NCBI RefSeq assembly: GCF_900129885.1
Contig: NZ_FQXE01000004.1
Span: forward strand, 1 to 64,000
DNA: 64,000 nt
Origin: Pollutimonas bauzanensis
GTDB taxonomy: Bacteria > Pseudomonadota > Gammaproteobacteria > Burkholderiales > Burkholderiaceae_B
Reading direction: 5' to 3'
The first letter of the stretch is position 1. Each line of letters opens with the position of its first letter. Both the position numbers and the translations under genes were made by a program. Positions 17,546 through 26,407 of the stretch are shown here, in pieces. The notes below the pieces were generated by a model, which made no database searches, was not told the DNA's origin, and saw only the letters and a list, made by a program, of their open reading frames with translations.

Positions 17546-17849
17546 TTTGCTCTCCTGCTTTCACCAATCCAAGCGCGCTTTATGTCGGATGGCTCTACAG
17601 CGTTTAGTTAATTTGCTGTTGCGCTACCTTGGAATTTTGACAGTGTGTAGCGACAGTTGTGCAGATACTATACCCAATTGATATCCGTTAGGGATGTATT
17701 AAGGCCTTCTGAAAAGAATGTGATGATGTCCATCACAGTTCGTTTAACGCCTAGCTTTTTTCGCCGATGCCATATGGCATCGCAACACGTATTGACTGCC
17801 AATTCCAAAGGTCCATGTCATGTCGGCACGAGTCCGCGCGGCCGACGCT
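17546..17849. other. Intergenic stretch with an 18-bp perfect palindrome
   Basis: No gene is recognised. CGATGCCATATGGCATCG at 17765-17782 is a perfect 18-bp palindrome, which could be a dimeric regulator site. No promoter elements could be placed with confidence. Confidence 0.4.
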
Positions 17850-17956
17850 TAGCTGCCCTTGCCCCGACAAATCCATCCCCCCCGTAATTGCCGATCTACC
17901 GCTATTTTCAGAGCATGCCTACAGTGCGTTTCGTGCAATCTCAGGAACGACCCAAG

Positions 17957-18917
17957 ATGGCTTTCGCGCCACGCAATCGCTCGGCTCCCAATGCCTCCTC
18001 CCGCAACGACTACGACTCGCCCTGGAAAGACGCCCTGGAACAGTACTTCGAGCCGGCGCTGGCTCTGCTGATGCCCGAGCTGCATGCCATCATAGACTGG
18101 TCGCACCCACCCCAATTCCTGGACAAGGAGTTCCAGGCCGTTTCACACAAGCGGCGGCGCAGGGCCTCGGGCGCTGGCAGGGCTCGCCCTGCGCATGCAA
18201 ATCTATTGTCAGCGGATACTGGACCGCCACCATATTGAGTTTGCCAAAGGCTCGCTGGGGTTTGCCAGCTTTGCGATCCTGACCAACAGCCGTGGCGGGC
18301 CGCCACAGCTAAGTCACAAGCTGGAATTCCTCGGCGCTGCGGAATCCTTGGGCAGCGCAGAATTCCAGAGCGGCGGCATGCAGTTCCGTTGCCCGGTGAT
18401 ACACCTGGGGCAGTGGTGGCCGCGCTGGCGGGAACTCGAAGCCAAGGCGCAGTCCAATCCTTTTGCCGTGATCGTCATGGCGCAACTGCAGGCCCATGCG
18501 CATCACCGGGACGGCGCCGGGCGGCTGGCTGCCAAGACCCGTTTAATGGCGCTGCTCTATCGCCATGAATATACCAAAAAACGTCTGGTCGACTGGATAT
18601 TGATATTACCGCCGGCACTGGAGCCGGCATTCGAACAAGCGCTGGAAGCAATAGAAAAGGAGCATAACGTGGCTTATGTGACGAGTATTGAGCGGCGGGC
18701 CGAAGAGCGTGGCATGGAACGCGGAATAGAACAGGGCGAACTGCGCGGCAAGCTGATGACATTGCAGCAGTTGATGGTTCTGAAATTCGGCCCCTTGCCG
18801 TCCTGGGCGAAGGCCAGGCTGAAGGCTGCCGACGAGGCCGCGTTATCCGACTGGACGGGCCGCATCCTGGTCGTCGGTTCGCTGGAAGATCTGCTGGGCG
18901 CCGCCGATCAAGGCTGA
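17957..18917 (+). pseudogene. Rpn/DUF4351 gene, copy 2, inactivated by a deletion
   Basis: It starts at ATG 17957 (MAFAPRNRSAPN) like copy 1. Just after SHK (about 18150) some 95 bp present in copy 1 are missing. The lost segment is bounded in copy 1 by GGCGGCGCC repeats, and the loss shifts the frame; the remainder (from ALRMQIYCQ, 18180 on) is open to the TGA at 18915. The lost part held the ExQ nuclease motif. This copy lacks the palindromic insert (HIEFAKG is continuous), so it shows the ancestral sequence at that point. A second small difference replaces GHDDIISLY by TKK. Confidence 0.85.
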
Positions 18918-19195
18918 TCCGGGTTTATTCAAATCGTTGTCCCCATCCAGGCGGAATGCGCGGGAGGCGCGTCCTTCGGCACTGCGGACTGCTGGCCTCT
19001 GGGCGGTATCGGCGGTGTAAGTACAGATTCGGTGTATCGCGCCAAGGCCCGCAAAGACGCTCAACCCCTCACGGATTCCAGCAGCCTCGTCCCAGAACAG
19101 GTAGACATTCCTGTCTCGGGCCTTGGCTCTTTTAATATCTTCTAACTGGCTGATTTTTTTTTATTTCTGACCAAAGAAAGCTTAACGCCACAGTC

Positions 19196-19242
19196 GGCTT
19201 CTGGCCGAAATTTGACGTCGGTCACGGTCGCCGTTCGATCCT
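19196..19242 (-). repeat. Short repeat, shared with 21657-21703
   Basis: TTCTGGCCGAAA.TTG.CGTC followed by GGTCAC.GTCGCCGTTCG occurs here and upstream of the VOC gene at 21657-21703. A truncated copy precedes the second VOC gene near 26850. On the minus strand it encodes DRTATVTD.KFRPE in both full copies, suggesting a fragment of one former gene. The stretch 18918-19281 holds nothing else recognisable. Confidence 0.6.
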
Positions 19243-19281
19243 GAGCGGACATGGATGAAGTGCGCATGATGTTGCAGTCAA

Positions 19282-20202
19282 CTAAGCGGCGTTCCGTGCG
19301 CGTGCATTGTGGCGAGTTTTGGCATATTGGCCAGGTGGCATGCCGGTGTTCCGGGTGAAGGCTACTGTGAAAGTGCTCGATGAACTGTATCCCACCAGAG
19401 CCGCTACCTCGGAAATCGTCTTTTCCCGCTGTAGATAATCTCTTGCCAGTGCCATCCGCCACGACAGCAAGTATTCCATTGGCGTGACACCCACAGCCAA
19501 GTTGAATCTCTCAAAAAATGTAGAACGAGATAGCGCCGATGCTTTCGCTAGACGCTCAACGGTCCATGGCTCTTCTGGGCTTTCATGGATAAGTCGTATT
19601 GCGCTTGCTAATCGGGTATCGGTGAGTGCGCGTAGCAGTCCCTGCGACGTTACCGCATTGTTCGAAGAGCGTAAGGCTTCTATCAAGAGAACCTCCAGCA
19701 GACGCTCAAGGACAACGTCCTTCGCGGGTCGCTGCGAGCGCGATTCATCAATAACTAATTGAACCAGCGCAGACAGTCGAAAGTCGCCCCTGATATGTAC
19801 CAGCTTCGGCAGCAGCGTCAAGAGCAAAGCGGAGTCTGGGGATGTCAGTCGGCAAACGCCAACTAGCGTTCGTACATCTGCATCGGCCGAGAGCAAGCCG
19901 CTGCGGTGTTCCCCGTTTTCCAGCAGTGTAGGTTCCGACTGCCACTCATGGTCGGACGGGATTTCGTAACTGGTCACCGAAAATTCTGACATCGAAGGAA
20001 TCAACACGAAATCGCCAGCTTCAACGACCAGTTGAGTCCCATCAACCGTGTAACGCATCCTCCCTTCCATGATGACGCAGCAAAACAATGGCGCTTCATC
20101 GAATTTGCCACGCAGGCCCCAGCGTCCGGCGCCGGTCACAATTTTCGAGTACGCCATCTTTGGCTGGAGGAGGGTTACAACGGACGTAAGAGGGTCGACC
20201 AC
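19282..20202 (-). CDS. AraC-family regulator with N-terminal cupin domain
   Basis: A 306-residue protein. The N-terminal cupin-type sensor (about residues 15-190; MEGRMRYTVDG, VEAGDFVLIPSMSEFSV) is of the cupin_6 class common in AraC proteins that control short-chain dehydrogenases. The C-terminal AraC domain has both helix-turn-helices: WTVERLAKASALSRSTFFERF and ISEVAALVGYSSSSTFTVAF. It is divergent from the SDR at 20298, about 95 bp away, and is its likely regulator. The ligand is unknown. Confidence 0.9.
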   Translation of the reverse strand: MVDPLTSVVTLLQPKMAYSKIVTGAGRWGLRGKFDEAPLFCCVIMEGRMRYTVDGTQLVVEAGDFVLIPSMSEFSVTSYEIPSDHEWQSEPTLLENGEHRSGLLSADADVRTLVGVCRLTSPDSALLLTLLPKLVHIRGDFRLSALVQLVIDESRSQRPAKDVVLERLLEVLLIEALRSSNNAVTSQGLLRALTDTRLASAIRLIHESPEEPWTVERLAKASALSRSTFFERFNLAVGVTPMEYLLSWRMALARDYLQREKTISEVAALVGYSSSSTFTVAFTRNTGMPPGQYAKTRHNARARNAA

Positions 20203-20297
20203 GCCGGACTCTCGCGAACAAAATTAGGATTATTGATTGTAGATGGTTTGCTTTGAGCGGACTATCGTTGTGTTTCCCTAACGTTGTGAGGATTCAC

Positions 20298-21047
20298 ATG
20301 AAAACCGTTTTAATCACTGGCTGCTCTTCCGGATTTGGACTGGAAACCGCCAAATACTTTTTGGAACGCAATTGGAAAGTCATCGCCACAATGCGTACGC
20401 CGCGCGAGGATGTTTTGCCGAAATCAGAGCATTTGCGCATCCTGAAATTGGACGTTACTGATGCAGAGAGCATCCGACATGCAGTCAAGGAAGCTGGACA
20501 GGTCGATGTGTTGGTGAACAACGCTGGTGTCGGTATGCTGGGACCATTCGAAAGTACTTCGATGGATGCGGTACGCGAGGTGTTCGAAACGAATACGTTC
20601 GGCACGATGTCCATGACCCAGGCATTTCTACCCCAGTTTCGGGCCCGTCGAGCTGGCGCTATCGTCAATGTAGCTTCGAGCGTAACGCTAAAAGCGTTAC
20701 CACTGCTTCCCGTCTACACCGCCAGCAAGGCAGCGGTAGTAGCGTTCACGGGGTCCTTGGCGCTAGAGCTGCAGGATTTCAACATTCAGGTCGGCGTGGT
20801 CCTGCCAGGTATGGCTCCGGAAACCGCTTTTGCTAGCAACGCACATGCAAGAATCGCTCAGACCTTTCCCCAAGACTACGCTGCCACCATGGACTCAGTG
20901 CTCTCTGGATTTCAGAATTATGACGGCTTAGTCACACACTCGACTGATGTCGCAGAAGCTGTCTGGAATGTTGTGCAAAGCGGTACGACTGCATTCCGCG
21001 TTCCAGCAGGAGCCGACGCAGTTGAATGGTTCGATCAGAGCGAGTAG
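20298..21047 (+). CDS. Short-chain dehydrogenase/reductase (classical SDR)
   Basis: I chose ATG 20298 (MKTVLITGCSSGFG), which leaves the Rossmann TGxxxGxG motif at its normal place; the 249 residues fit a classical SDR. It also has NNAGVG, the catalytic Ser (VASSVT) and YTASK (Tyr/Lys). It should oxidise or reduce a small alcohol/carbonyl with NAD(P)H. It is divergent from the AraC regulator. Such AraC-SDR pairs usually answer reactive aldehydes or related stress, but the substrate cannot be read from the sequence. Confidence 0.9.
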   Translation: MKTVLITGCSSGFGLETAKYFLERNWKVIATMRTPREDVLPKSEHLRILKLDVTDAESIRHAVKEAGQVDVLVNNAGVGMLGPFESTSMDAVREVFETNTFGTMSMTQAFLPQFRARRAGAIVNVASSVTLKALPLLPVYTASKAAVVAFTGSLALELQDFNIQVGVVLPGMAPETAFASNAHARIAQTFPQDYAATMDSVLSGFQNYDGLVTHSTDVAEAVWNVVQSGTTAFRVPAGADAVEWFDQSE

Positions 21048-21212
21048 AAGTGTTAGCTCGACGGGAGGAATACGCTACGCATCTCCGATTGTGTGGCGTA
21101 TTTCAGCACGCCTGCTCATGGCCGCTTCCGTGGAAATGTGCATTTAGTGCGCTTTCACATAGCCTCGACCCAAAGCCGTCATTTGCAATAGCCAAAGCGA
21201 CAGTGAGTCTGC

Positions 21213-21602
21213 TTAGTTAGCCGCAGACAATTCCTGACCGACCATCATCCGATGACCATCTGGTGTCCCTATGACGAACTCTCGCATGCCATGAGCTCTG
21301 TCGGTGGGAGGCTGAAGTATGATGGCGCCCCTGTTGACTAACTCACTGTGGAATGCATCGGCATCGTCGACATTGAGGTAACCAAAATAGCTGTGATCGC
21401 CGGTCGCAGAAGGCAGCATGGCGTCGGGGCAATGGCCAATCATGATGCGCACATCGCCTCTGGATACAAGCTGCCAGCCGGAGCCTTCAGGCCATTCAAG
21501 GCGAAAACCGAGCGCGTCATGAAAATATGATGCGCTTCGCTTTAGATCGGGTACCGCAAGCACGAAAGAGAACGAACGGAGTTTGGCGATTGATTCGGAC
21601 AT
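21213..21602 (-). CDS. VOC-family (glyoxalase/bleomycin-resistance-like) protein, copy 1
   Basis: I chose ATG 21602 (MSESIAKLRSF) because the near-identical copy at 26408-26797 starts there; the longer frame reads into a repeat. The 129-residue protein has one VOC beta-alpha-beta-beta-beta module pair (FSFVLAVPDLKRSASYFHDAL, then FGYLNVDDADAFHSELV and FVIGTPDGHRMMVGQ). VOC proteins bind a metal and act as lyases, dioxygenases or drug-sequestering proteins; which applies here is unknown. About 90% of residues are shared with the second copy 5 kb away. Confidence 0.88.
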   Translation of the reverse strand: MSESIAKLRSFSFVLAVPDLKRSASYFHDALGFRLEWPEGSGWQLVSRGDVRIMIGHCPDAMLPSATGDHSYFGYLNVDDADAFHSELVNRGAIILQPPTDRAHGMREFVIGTPDGHRMMVGQELSAAN

Positions 21603-21738
21603 GTCAGTGCTTAATTCGATGGTGGTGCGCAATTGTATCTTCGGCTGTCCACCGTCCGTTTCTGGCCGAAACTTGGCGTCGGTCACCGTCGCCGTTCGGT
21701 CCATAGCTGCCTTCTGCCCCCGCTCTTTGCCAGTTGGT

Positions 21739-22002
21739 TTAAATATTCACTGTGAGCGCAACCAGCCGCATCACAAATGGGCGAACAACTATCACGCAGC
21801 AGAAAGCCACCGGCGTTGCCAAAAGGTAAGCCCTCAGAACATTAAGCCAATACCCGGAATCGAAACCGCTGTGCACAGCCACGATTGTCGCGCTCATTAA
21901 GAGTCCCATTATTAAAGCCATGTAAAAAGCAAAAACAAAAGGGGTGTAGCGCCGATGCAGCTTACGGCGGGCGGAAGCGGTTTTTAAATCGGAAGGCTTC
22001 AT
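21739..22002 (-). CDS. DUF2798 small membrane protein
   Basis: An 87-residue protein with the DUF2798 pattern: RRKLHRRYTPFVFAFYMAL, then two hydrophobic helices separated by a short loop (SGFDSGYWLNVLRAYLLATPVAF) and VRPFVMRLV. It should sit in the inner membrane with two transmembrane segments. The function is unknown. It is divergent from the MarR gene, with about 155 bp between start codons, and is probably controlled by it. Confidence 0.85.
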   Translation of the reverse strand: MKPSDLKTASARRKLHRRYTPFVFAFYMALIMGLLMSATIVAVHSGFDSGYWLNVLRAYLLATPVAFCCVIVVRPFVMRLVALTVNI

Positions 22003-22087
22003 ATTCGATCCTGTTGATGTTTGCCTTCAAAATGAAGTAGCCGTGAAGAAGCGCAGTGCGCGCTGGATGGCGAAGGTATAGGCATAA

Positions 22088-22125
22088 TTGACATAAAGTT
22101 GATAAAGTCAACAATTATCAATTGT
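22088..22125. promoter_or_regulatory. Promoter with MarR-type operator candidates
   Basis: TTGACA (22088-22093) is a consensus -35 box on the plus strand, 17 bp before ACAATTAT. Overlapping it are two perfect inverted repeats, GTTGA-TAAAG-TCAAC (22098-22112) and ACAATT-ATC-AATTGT (22111-22125). This fits autorepression by the MarR protein and control of the divergent DUF2798 gene. Confidence 0.55.
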
Positions 22126-22158
22126 AAGGTAGACTTAGTCAACCTTTCTCGAGACGAC

Positions 22159-22584
22159 ATGACATCATCCTTACCCGTAGAAATATTTGACAGCCTGCAT
22201 GAGTTATCGCACCTTTTTCGTACGCGGATGCGAAATCGCATGGAGGCCATACACCCGGAACTAACATTCAATGGAATGCGCATCCTAATGCACACGGGTC
22301 GCAATCCTGGCATAACTCAAAAGGATTTGATTGACCACAGTCATGCGGACAAAGCGCAAATGGCACGGATGCTTGCTCACCTCGAAGACAGAGGCTGGCT
22401 AGAGCGAATTGCCAGCGAAAGCGACAAGCGTGTGCGTTGCCTCCACTTAAGCGGGCAAGGCCGGCAGCTTTTTGCTCAACTGCGTGATTTACAGCATCAG
22501 GTGGCCAGCGAGTTGCTGAAAGACTGCCCGCAGGCGGTGCAAAAACAGATGTTGGCTCTATTGCAGCAAGCCTTGAACCCCTGA
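22159..22584 (+). CDS. MarR-family transcriptional regulator
   Basis: ATG 22159 (MTSSLPVEIF) gives a 141-residue protein with the MarR winged helix: MRILMHTGRNPGITQKDLID, KAQMARMLAHLEDRGWLER (recognition helix region) and the wing SDKRVRCLHLSGQG. It should be a dimeric repressor released by a small ligand. The divergent DUF2798 gene and the palindromes between them point to local control. The longer frame from 22099 runs through the operators and is not the start. Confidence 0.9.
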   Translation: MTSSLPVEIFDSLHELSHLFRTRMRNRMEAIHPELTFNGMRILMHTGRNPGITQKDLIDHSHADKAQMARMLAHLEDRGWLERIASESDKRVRCLHLSGQGRQLFAQLRDLQHQVASELLKDCPQAVQKQMLALLQQALNP

Positions 22585-22667
22585 TCGATCCAGACAATCA
22601 GCCTTGAATCACCGATCTTGCCGTGAACCGAGTTTCCTTAAAGTGGACTTCGTGAATGACGTCTTCT

Positions 22668-22866
22668 CGCCGCGGGCGGCGCCAGGCAAATAAATTGGCC
22701 AAGGTCAGGACTGTGTTTGAACGACCGGCATGGATTTCGGCCCATTGCCGTCCTGGGCGAAGGCGCGCCTGGAGGCGGCCGATGAGGCGGCGTTATCCGA
22801 CTGGACAGGCCGCATCCTGTTTACCGGTTCGCTCGAAGATCTGCTGGGCGCCGCAGATCAATGCTG
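22668..22866 (+). pseudogene. DUF4351 gene remnant with large internal deletion
   Basis: The first part (RRGRRQANKLAKVRTVFERP, to about 22731) matches the N-terminal third of copies 1 and 3. It is joined directly to the C-terminal part (FGPLPSWAKARLEAAD to GSLEDLLGA) ending at TGA 22864. About 740 bp between them are gone and the frames do not match. The tail after the stop (CCGGGTTTATCCAAAT) is the one shared by copies 1 and 2. Confidence 0.85.
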
Positions 22867-22889
22867 ATCCGGGTTTATCCAAATTAAGC

Positions 22890-22957
22890 AAACTCTCCGG
22901 CTCCCCGGCCAGATCGCGTTTCAATTGTAATTGCGCCACGCTCCATTCCACGCGGGC
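22890..22957 (-). pseudogene. Remnant of the reductase 3' region
   Basis: AACTCTCCGGCTCCCCGGCC, AGATCGCGTTTCAATTG and GCCACGCTCCATTCCACGCG match 9170-9230 of the reductase gene, with a small insertion. It directly follows the DUF4351 remnant, as in the 12.6-kb region. Confidence 0.75.
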
Positions 22958-23238
22958 CGGCATCGCCTGACGCCGCTTTACTTTACGATGTGTCGTCCGC
23001 CTGGCCGGCCACGGGGCGGGGGGGCAGGCATTTCAATCATACGGCGCGATTGGGCGGTTGGGGCAACAGTTCGTTAAGCCGATTGCCTGGATGATCGGCG
23101 ACCCGCTCAGCCGCTGCCGCCTGCTCCTGGCATAAACTTCGTCTCAGCCGACACACGTTGTGCGGCCTTAATGTGCTCTTCAGTTTCAACGGCAAGAATA
23201 ACGTTCCTGCCCGAGCCAGTTCTTCCCGGAGCCTTTCC

Positions 23239-23844
23239 ATGCTTGCCACCTTGACACCTTATTTCCCTGCCTGGGCCCACGAATGGCTGGATTCCCTGCT
23301 GCTGGTCATCCAGTTGCTGATCATCGTGATCGGCGCCTGGCTCTTGCAGCGCGGCTTGCGGCGCATTTTGCGCCGGGCGAGCGCGCGCTACGACCTGCCG
23401 GTGCATTTGATGAAGCCCACCGCATCCATTACGCGCTGGATCATCGTGATGGCGGCCACGCTGCTGGTGCTTGGCCGGCTGGGCGTTTCGGGGACGGTGC
23501 TGTGGACGGCATTTACGGGTTTTGCGGCGGTAGGCGCCGTGGCTTTTTTCGCCGCCTGGAGCGTGCTCTCGAACATTTTCTGCGCCATGCTGATCTTCAC
23601 CGCGCGTCCGTTTCGCCTGGGTGATCACGTCGAAATTCTGGACACGGCCGAGAAGCCGGGCGCCAGGGGCGAAGTGGTGGATATCAGCCTGCTTTACGTC
23701 ACCCTGCGGGACAGCACGGAAGAGCATCCAGGGGCGCTCTTGCAGATACCCAATGCTCTGGTGTTCCAGCGAATTGTGCGCCGCTGGAAAGGCGGCCCGC
23801 CACGTCAACCCGCTGGCAATCGTCCTTCCGTTTTGTCCGAATAA
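23239..23844 (+). CDS. Small MscS-type mechanosensitive channel
   Basis: ATG 23239 (MLATLTPYFPAW) gives 201 residues with N-terminal transmembrane helices (LLLVIQLLIIVIGAWLL; IIVMAATLLVLGRL) and the MscS pore and beta domain (AAVGAVAFFAAWSVLSNIFC, then FRLGDHVEIL and QIPNALVFQ). It should open under membrane tension to release solutes. It is shorter than E. coli MscS and ends soon after the beta domain. The next bases, up to about 23960, still read as protein-like sequence in another frame (PDAAGAWLGQASQQFGPKA), so the C-terminal domain may have been lost by a frameshift. Confidence 0.8.
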   Translation: MLATLTPYFPAWAHEWLDSLLLVIQLLIIVIGAWLLQRGLRRILRRASARYDLPVHLMKPTASITRWIIVMAATLLVLGRLGVSGTVLWTAFTGFAAVGAVAFFAAWSVLSNIFCAMLIFTARPFRLGDHVEILDTAEKPGARGEVVDISLLYVTLRDSTEEHPGALLQIPNALVFQRIVRRWKGGPPRQPAGNRPSVLSE

Positions 23845-23964
23845 ATCCGTCGTATGAACGCCTGGCCGTCGAACCGGATGCTGCCGGGGCTTGGCTGGGA
23901 CAAGCCAGCCAGCAGTTTGGACCCAAAGCGGAAATTCGTTCAAAACGCGGTAATGCGTTTAGAT

Positions 23965-24369
23965 TCAGGCCTGCGGATGCTGCCAGCTTTTGTAAACGAT
24001 CTCAATGCTGTAACCGTCGGGATCTAGGAAGTTGGCGGCATAGTAGCGAGGATCGTAGTAAAGACGGGCGCTGGGCCCGCCATTGTCAGTGGCGCCAGCA
24101 GCGATCGCAGCGTTGTAGGCTGCATCAACCTCGTCGGTGTTCTTGGCAACGAAACCGATATGGGCGGCTCTACCTTCCACAGTTCCTTCGCGGAGCCAGA
24201 AAAATATCCGGCCGTCAGCGCCAAAACCCTTCAGGTCGGGATGCCCCGGCGGTCCATCTTTGCCATCGTAATCGACCCGGTTCAGGATCCCCAACGGCTT
24301 GAAGACTGCGGTATAAAACGCAAGGGATCGATTGATGTCGCTCACTGAAATAAAGACATGGTCCAGCAT
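23965..24369 (-). CDS. VOC-family glyoxalase-like protein
   Basis: A 134-residue protein, different from the two VOC copies at 21.2 and 26.4 kb. It begins MLDHVFISVSDINRSLAFY, the N-terminal strand-helix of a VOC module with its metal-binding His, and ends AANFLDPDGYSIEIVYK, with the second-module Glu. Such proteins bind a divalent metal and transform or bind small electrophiles. It lies 17 bp downstream of the SDR start-distal end on the same strand, so the two are probably one operon (SDR first). Confidence 0.88.
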   Translation of the reverse strand: MLDHVFISVSDINRSLAFYTAVFKPLGILNRVDYDGKDGPPGHPDLKGFGADGRIFFWLREGTVEGRAAHIGFVAKNTDEVDAAYNAAIAAGATDNGGPSARLYYDPRYYAANFLDPDGYSIEIVYKSWQHPQA

Positions 24370-24386
24370 GAATGTTCTCCGTTCGT

Positions 24387-25139
24387 TTAAATGTTGTAGC
24401 CGCCGCCGACTTCAATCGTCTGCGCGTTCACCCAACCATTGTCCTCCGACAAAAGGCTGGCAATCACCCGGCCCACGTCGTCGGCTTCACCGATTTTTCC
24501 AAGCGCTGTTTGGCCTGCAAGCAGGGTGACGAACTCGGGGCTTTGATCGAATGCTTTGCTAGTCATGTCGGTACGGATGGCGCCAGGAGAGATCGCATTT
24601 GCGCGAATCTTGCGCGGACCGAACTCCTTGGCCATGTAACGCGTCAGGACTTCCAGACCGCCTTTGAACGCGGCATAGGGCGCAGCGCCAGGTGTCGCGA
24701 CGCGTGTTGTTGCGCTCGTCATGTTGATGATGTGCCCGCCAGCAGCCATTAATGGCAATAATGCCTGCGTCAGGAAGAACGGTCCTTTAAGATGCACATT
24801 CAACAAACCGTCGAACTCGGCTTCTGATACTGCTTCGATTGCATTGAAGTTGCCGTAGCCGGCATTGTTGACCAGGCCGTCGATGTGATCTTTGCCCCAT
24901 GTCGACTTAAGTGCTTTGGCTACATCATCTCGAAATGCGGCAAACGAGCGGACCTTCGTGACATCGAGCGCCAGCGCGACCGCTTTGCCACCTACAGCAT
25001 TGATCTGTCGCACAACTGATTCTGCGCCCGCCGGATGGCTGTTATAGGTGAGGATGATGCCCATGCCTTTTGCTGCGCACTGCTTTGCTGCGCTGGCTCC
25101 AATGCCTCGGCTGCCGCCGGTGATTATGATGATGCTCAC
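24387..25139 (-). CDS. Short-chain dehydrogenase/reductase
   Basis: A 250-residue classical SDR: IIITGGSRGIGASAAKQ (cofactor motif), NNAGYGNFN, the active site NMTSATT with YAAFKGG (Tyr and Lys), and the C-terminal VNAQTIEVGGGY typical of FabG-like members. It is likely NADP(H)-dependent because the first loop carries NSHPAGAE. It is divergent from an AraC regulator 138 bp away and followed by a VOC gene, forming a second AraC-SDR module like the one at 19.3-21.0 kb, with little sequence identity between the two SDRs. Confidence 0.9.
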   Translation of the reverse strand: MSIIIITGGSRGIGASAAKQCAAKGMGIILTYNSHPAGAESVVRQINAVGGKAVALALDVTKVRSFAAFRDDVAKALKSTWGKDHIDGLVNNAGYGNFNAIEAVSEAEFDGLLNVHLKGPFFLTQALLPLMAAGGHIINMTSATTRVATPGAAPYAAFKGGLEVLTRYMAKEFGPRKIRANAISPGAIRTDMTSKAFDQSPEFVTLLAGQTALGKIGEADDVGRVIASLLSEDNGWVNAQTIEVGGGYNI

Positions 25140-25277
25140 GTTGTGGCTCCATTCAATAGGGTGGATAAAAGCTATGAATGGATCATAGGGACTTGAGCCA
25201 ACACAAGCCTGCCCTTTCCTGCCTCAGACTTGCCTATTTCTGCTTTTTTCTTGCGGCTTGGCTCGCGTTGCGGTTAG

Positions 25278-26192
25278 ATGACTGTTATGGAAAATCAATT
25301 AAACGAACTCAGAGCCTTGGCAGCAGGGGCGGAAAATCGCCGGACGGACACCGGTATCCCTCGTGTGGCGATGGTGCAAGGTGCCATTCCAGAACATGAA
25401 CTGTCCGCTGTGTACGAACCCATGGTGAACCTGATCCTGCGGGGCAGCAAATCAATGACGGTGGGTGATCGCGTCCTGCATTACTGCCCGGCGAACTACT
25501 TCGTCATGTCCATCGACCTGCCAGCAATGGGCACAATCTGGCCTGCCGCTTCCGGCGAGCCCTATCTTGCAGTCGCCTTGACCTTGAATCCAGCCATCGT
25601 TGCCAGCCTGCTTGCCGATTTGCCTGAAACTGCTCATAGCAAACCTGCAGTAGCCGGCTTTTCCGTAGCAGCGGTGACCGACGAGTTAATGGATGCGTGG
25701 GTACGCATGCTTCGACTAATGGACAAGCCGGCGGACATTCCGGCTTTGGCGCCAGCCTACGAACGAGAGATTCTGTTCAGAGTATTGCAGGGGCCGCATG
25801 GCGCTATGCTGCGCGGGATTGCGACGCCAGACACGGCAATGGCTCGAGTGAGTCGAGCCATTAAGTTGATTAGACGGGATTTCGCCGCGCCGCTTCCAGT
25901 CGAGTCGCTGGCGGAGAAAGCGATGATGAGCGTATCGGCTTTCCATCGCCATTTCAAGGCCGTCACTGCCATGAGTCCATTGCAGTACCAGAAACGCATT
26001 CGTCTGCTGCAAGCGCGCACGCTTTTGACGTCAGGTGGCAAGAGCGTTACTGCCGCAGCTTTCGAAGTCGGCTACGAAAGTCCGACCCAATTCAGTCGTG
26101 AGTATGCTCGGACATTCGGCCTCTCGCCGGCACGCGACTCATCGCGAATTGTCGCCGCTATGCGGCGGGTCGAAGCCGGGTTACCAAATTAA
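25278..26192 (+). CDS. AraC-family regulator (AraC_N type)
   Basis: A 304-residue protein. The N-terminal AraC_N domain (VYEPMVNLILRGSKSMTVGD, NYFVMSIDLPAMG, PYLAVALTLNP) is the kind found in regulators of alcohol and aldehyde dehydrogenases. The C-terminal AraC domain has LAEKAMMSVSAFHRHFKAVT and VTAAAFEVGYESPTQFSREY as helix-turn-helix pairs. Starts at 25278 or at the second Met (25287) are both possible. It is divergent from the SDR/VOC operon, its probable target. Confidence 0.92.
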   Translation: MTVMENQLNELRALAAGAENRRTDTGIPRVAMVQGAIPEHELSAVYEPMVNLILRGSKSMTVGDRVLHYCPANYFVMSIDLPAMGTIWPAASGEPYLAVALTLNPAIVASLLADLPETAHSKPAVAGFSVAAVTDELMDAWVRMLRLMDKPADIPALAPAYEREILFRVLQGPHGAMLRGIATPDTAMARVSRAIKLIRRDFAAPLPVESLAEKAMMSVSAFHRHFKAVTAMSPLQYQKRIRLLQARTLLTSGGKSVTAAAFEVGYESPTQFSREYARTFGLSPARDSSRIVAAMRRVEAGLPN

Positions 26193-26407
26193 GCGGCTAA
26201 GGTCTGGTTAAAAAGACGCTTACGAAACGGTTGCCGTAACAACCGCAGCGGCCTTGGCGTCCAATGGCGAGTCCCTTGTCGCTCTTGATTCCGAAGCAGT
26301 CTTTCGCCAGCGACAGCTTCTGGTCGAAGGAAGTCTATCACCGACGGTTTCATGCGGCCCTAAGCCGCCACTTGCAATAGCCAAAGCAACAGCGCTAGTG
26401 AATTTGC
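26193..26407. other. Intergenic stretch, part of the VOC duplication
   Basis: Nothing coding is seen. The last 50 bases (AAGCCG.CA.TTGCAATAGCC on) match the bases beyond the first VOC gene at 21175-21215, so the duplication extends past the stop codon. Confidence 0.4.
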
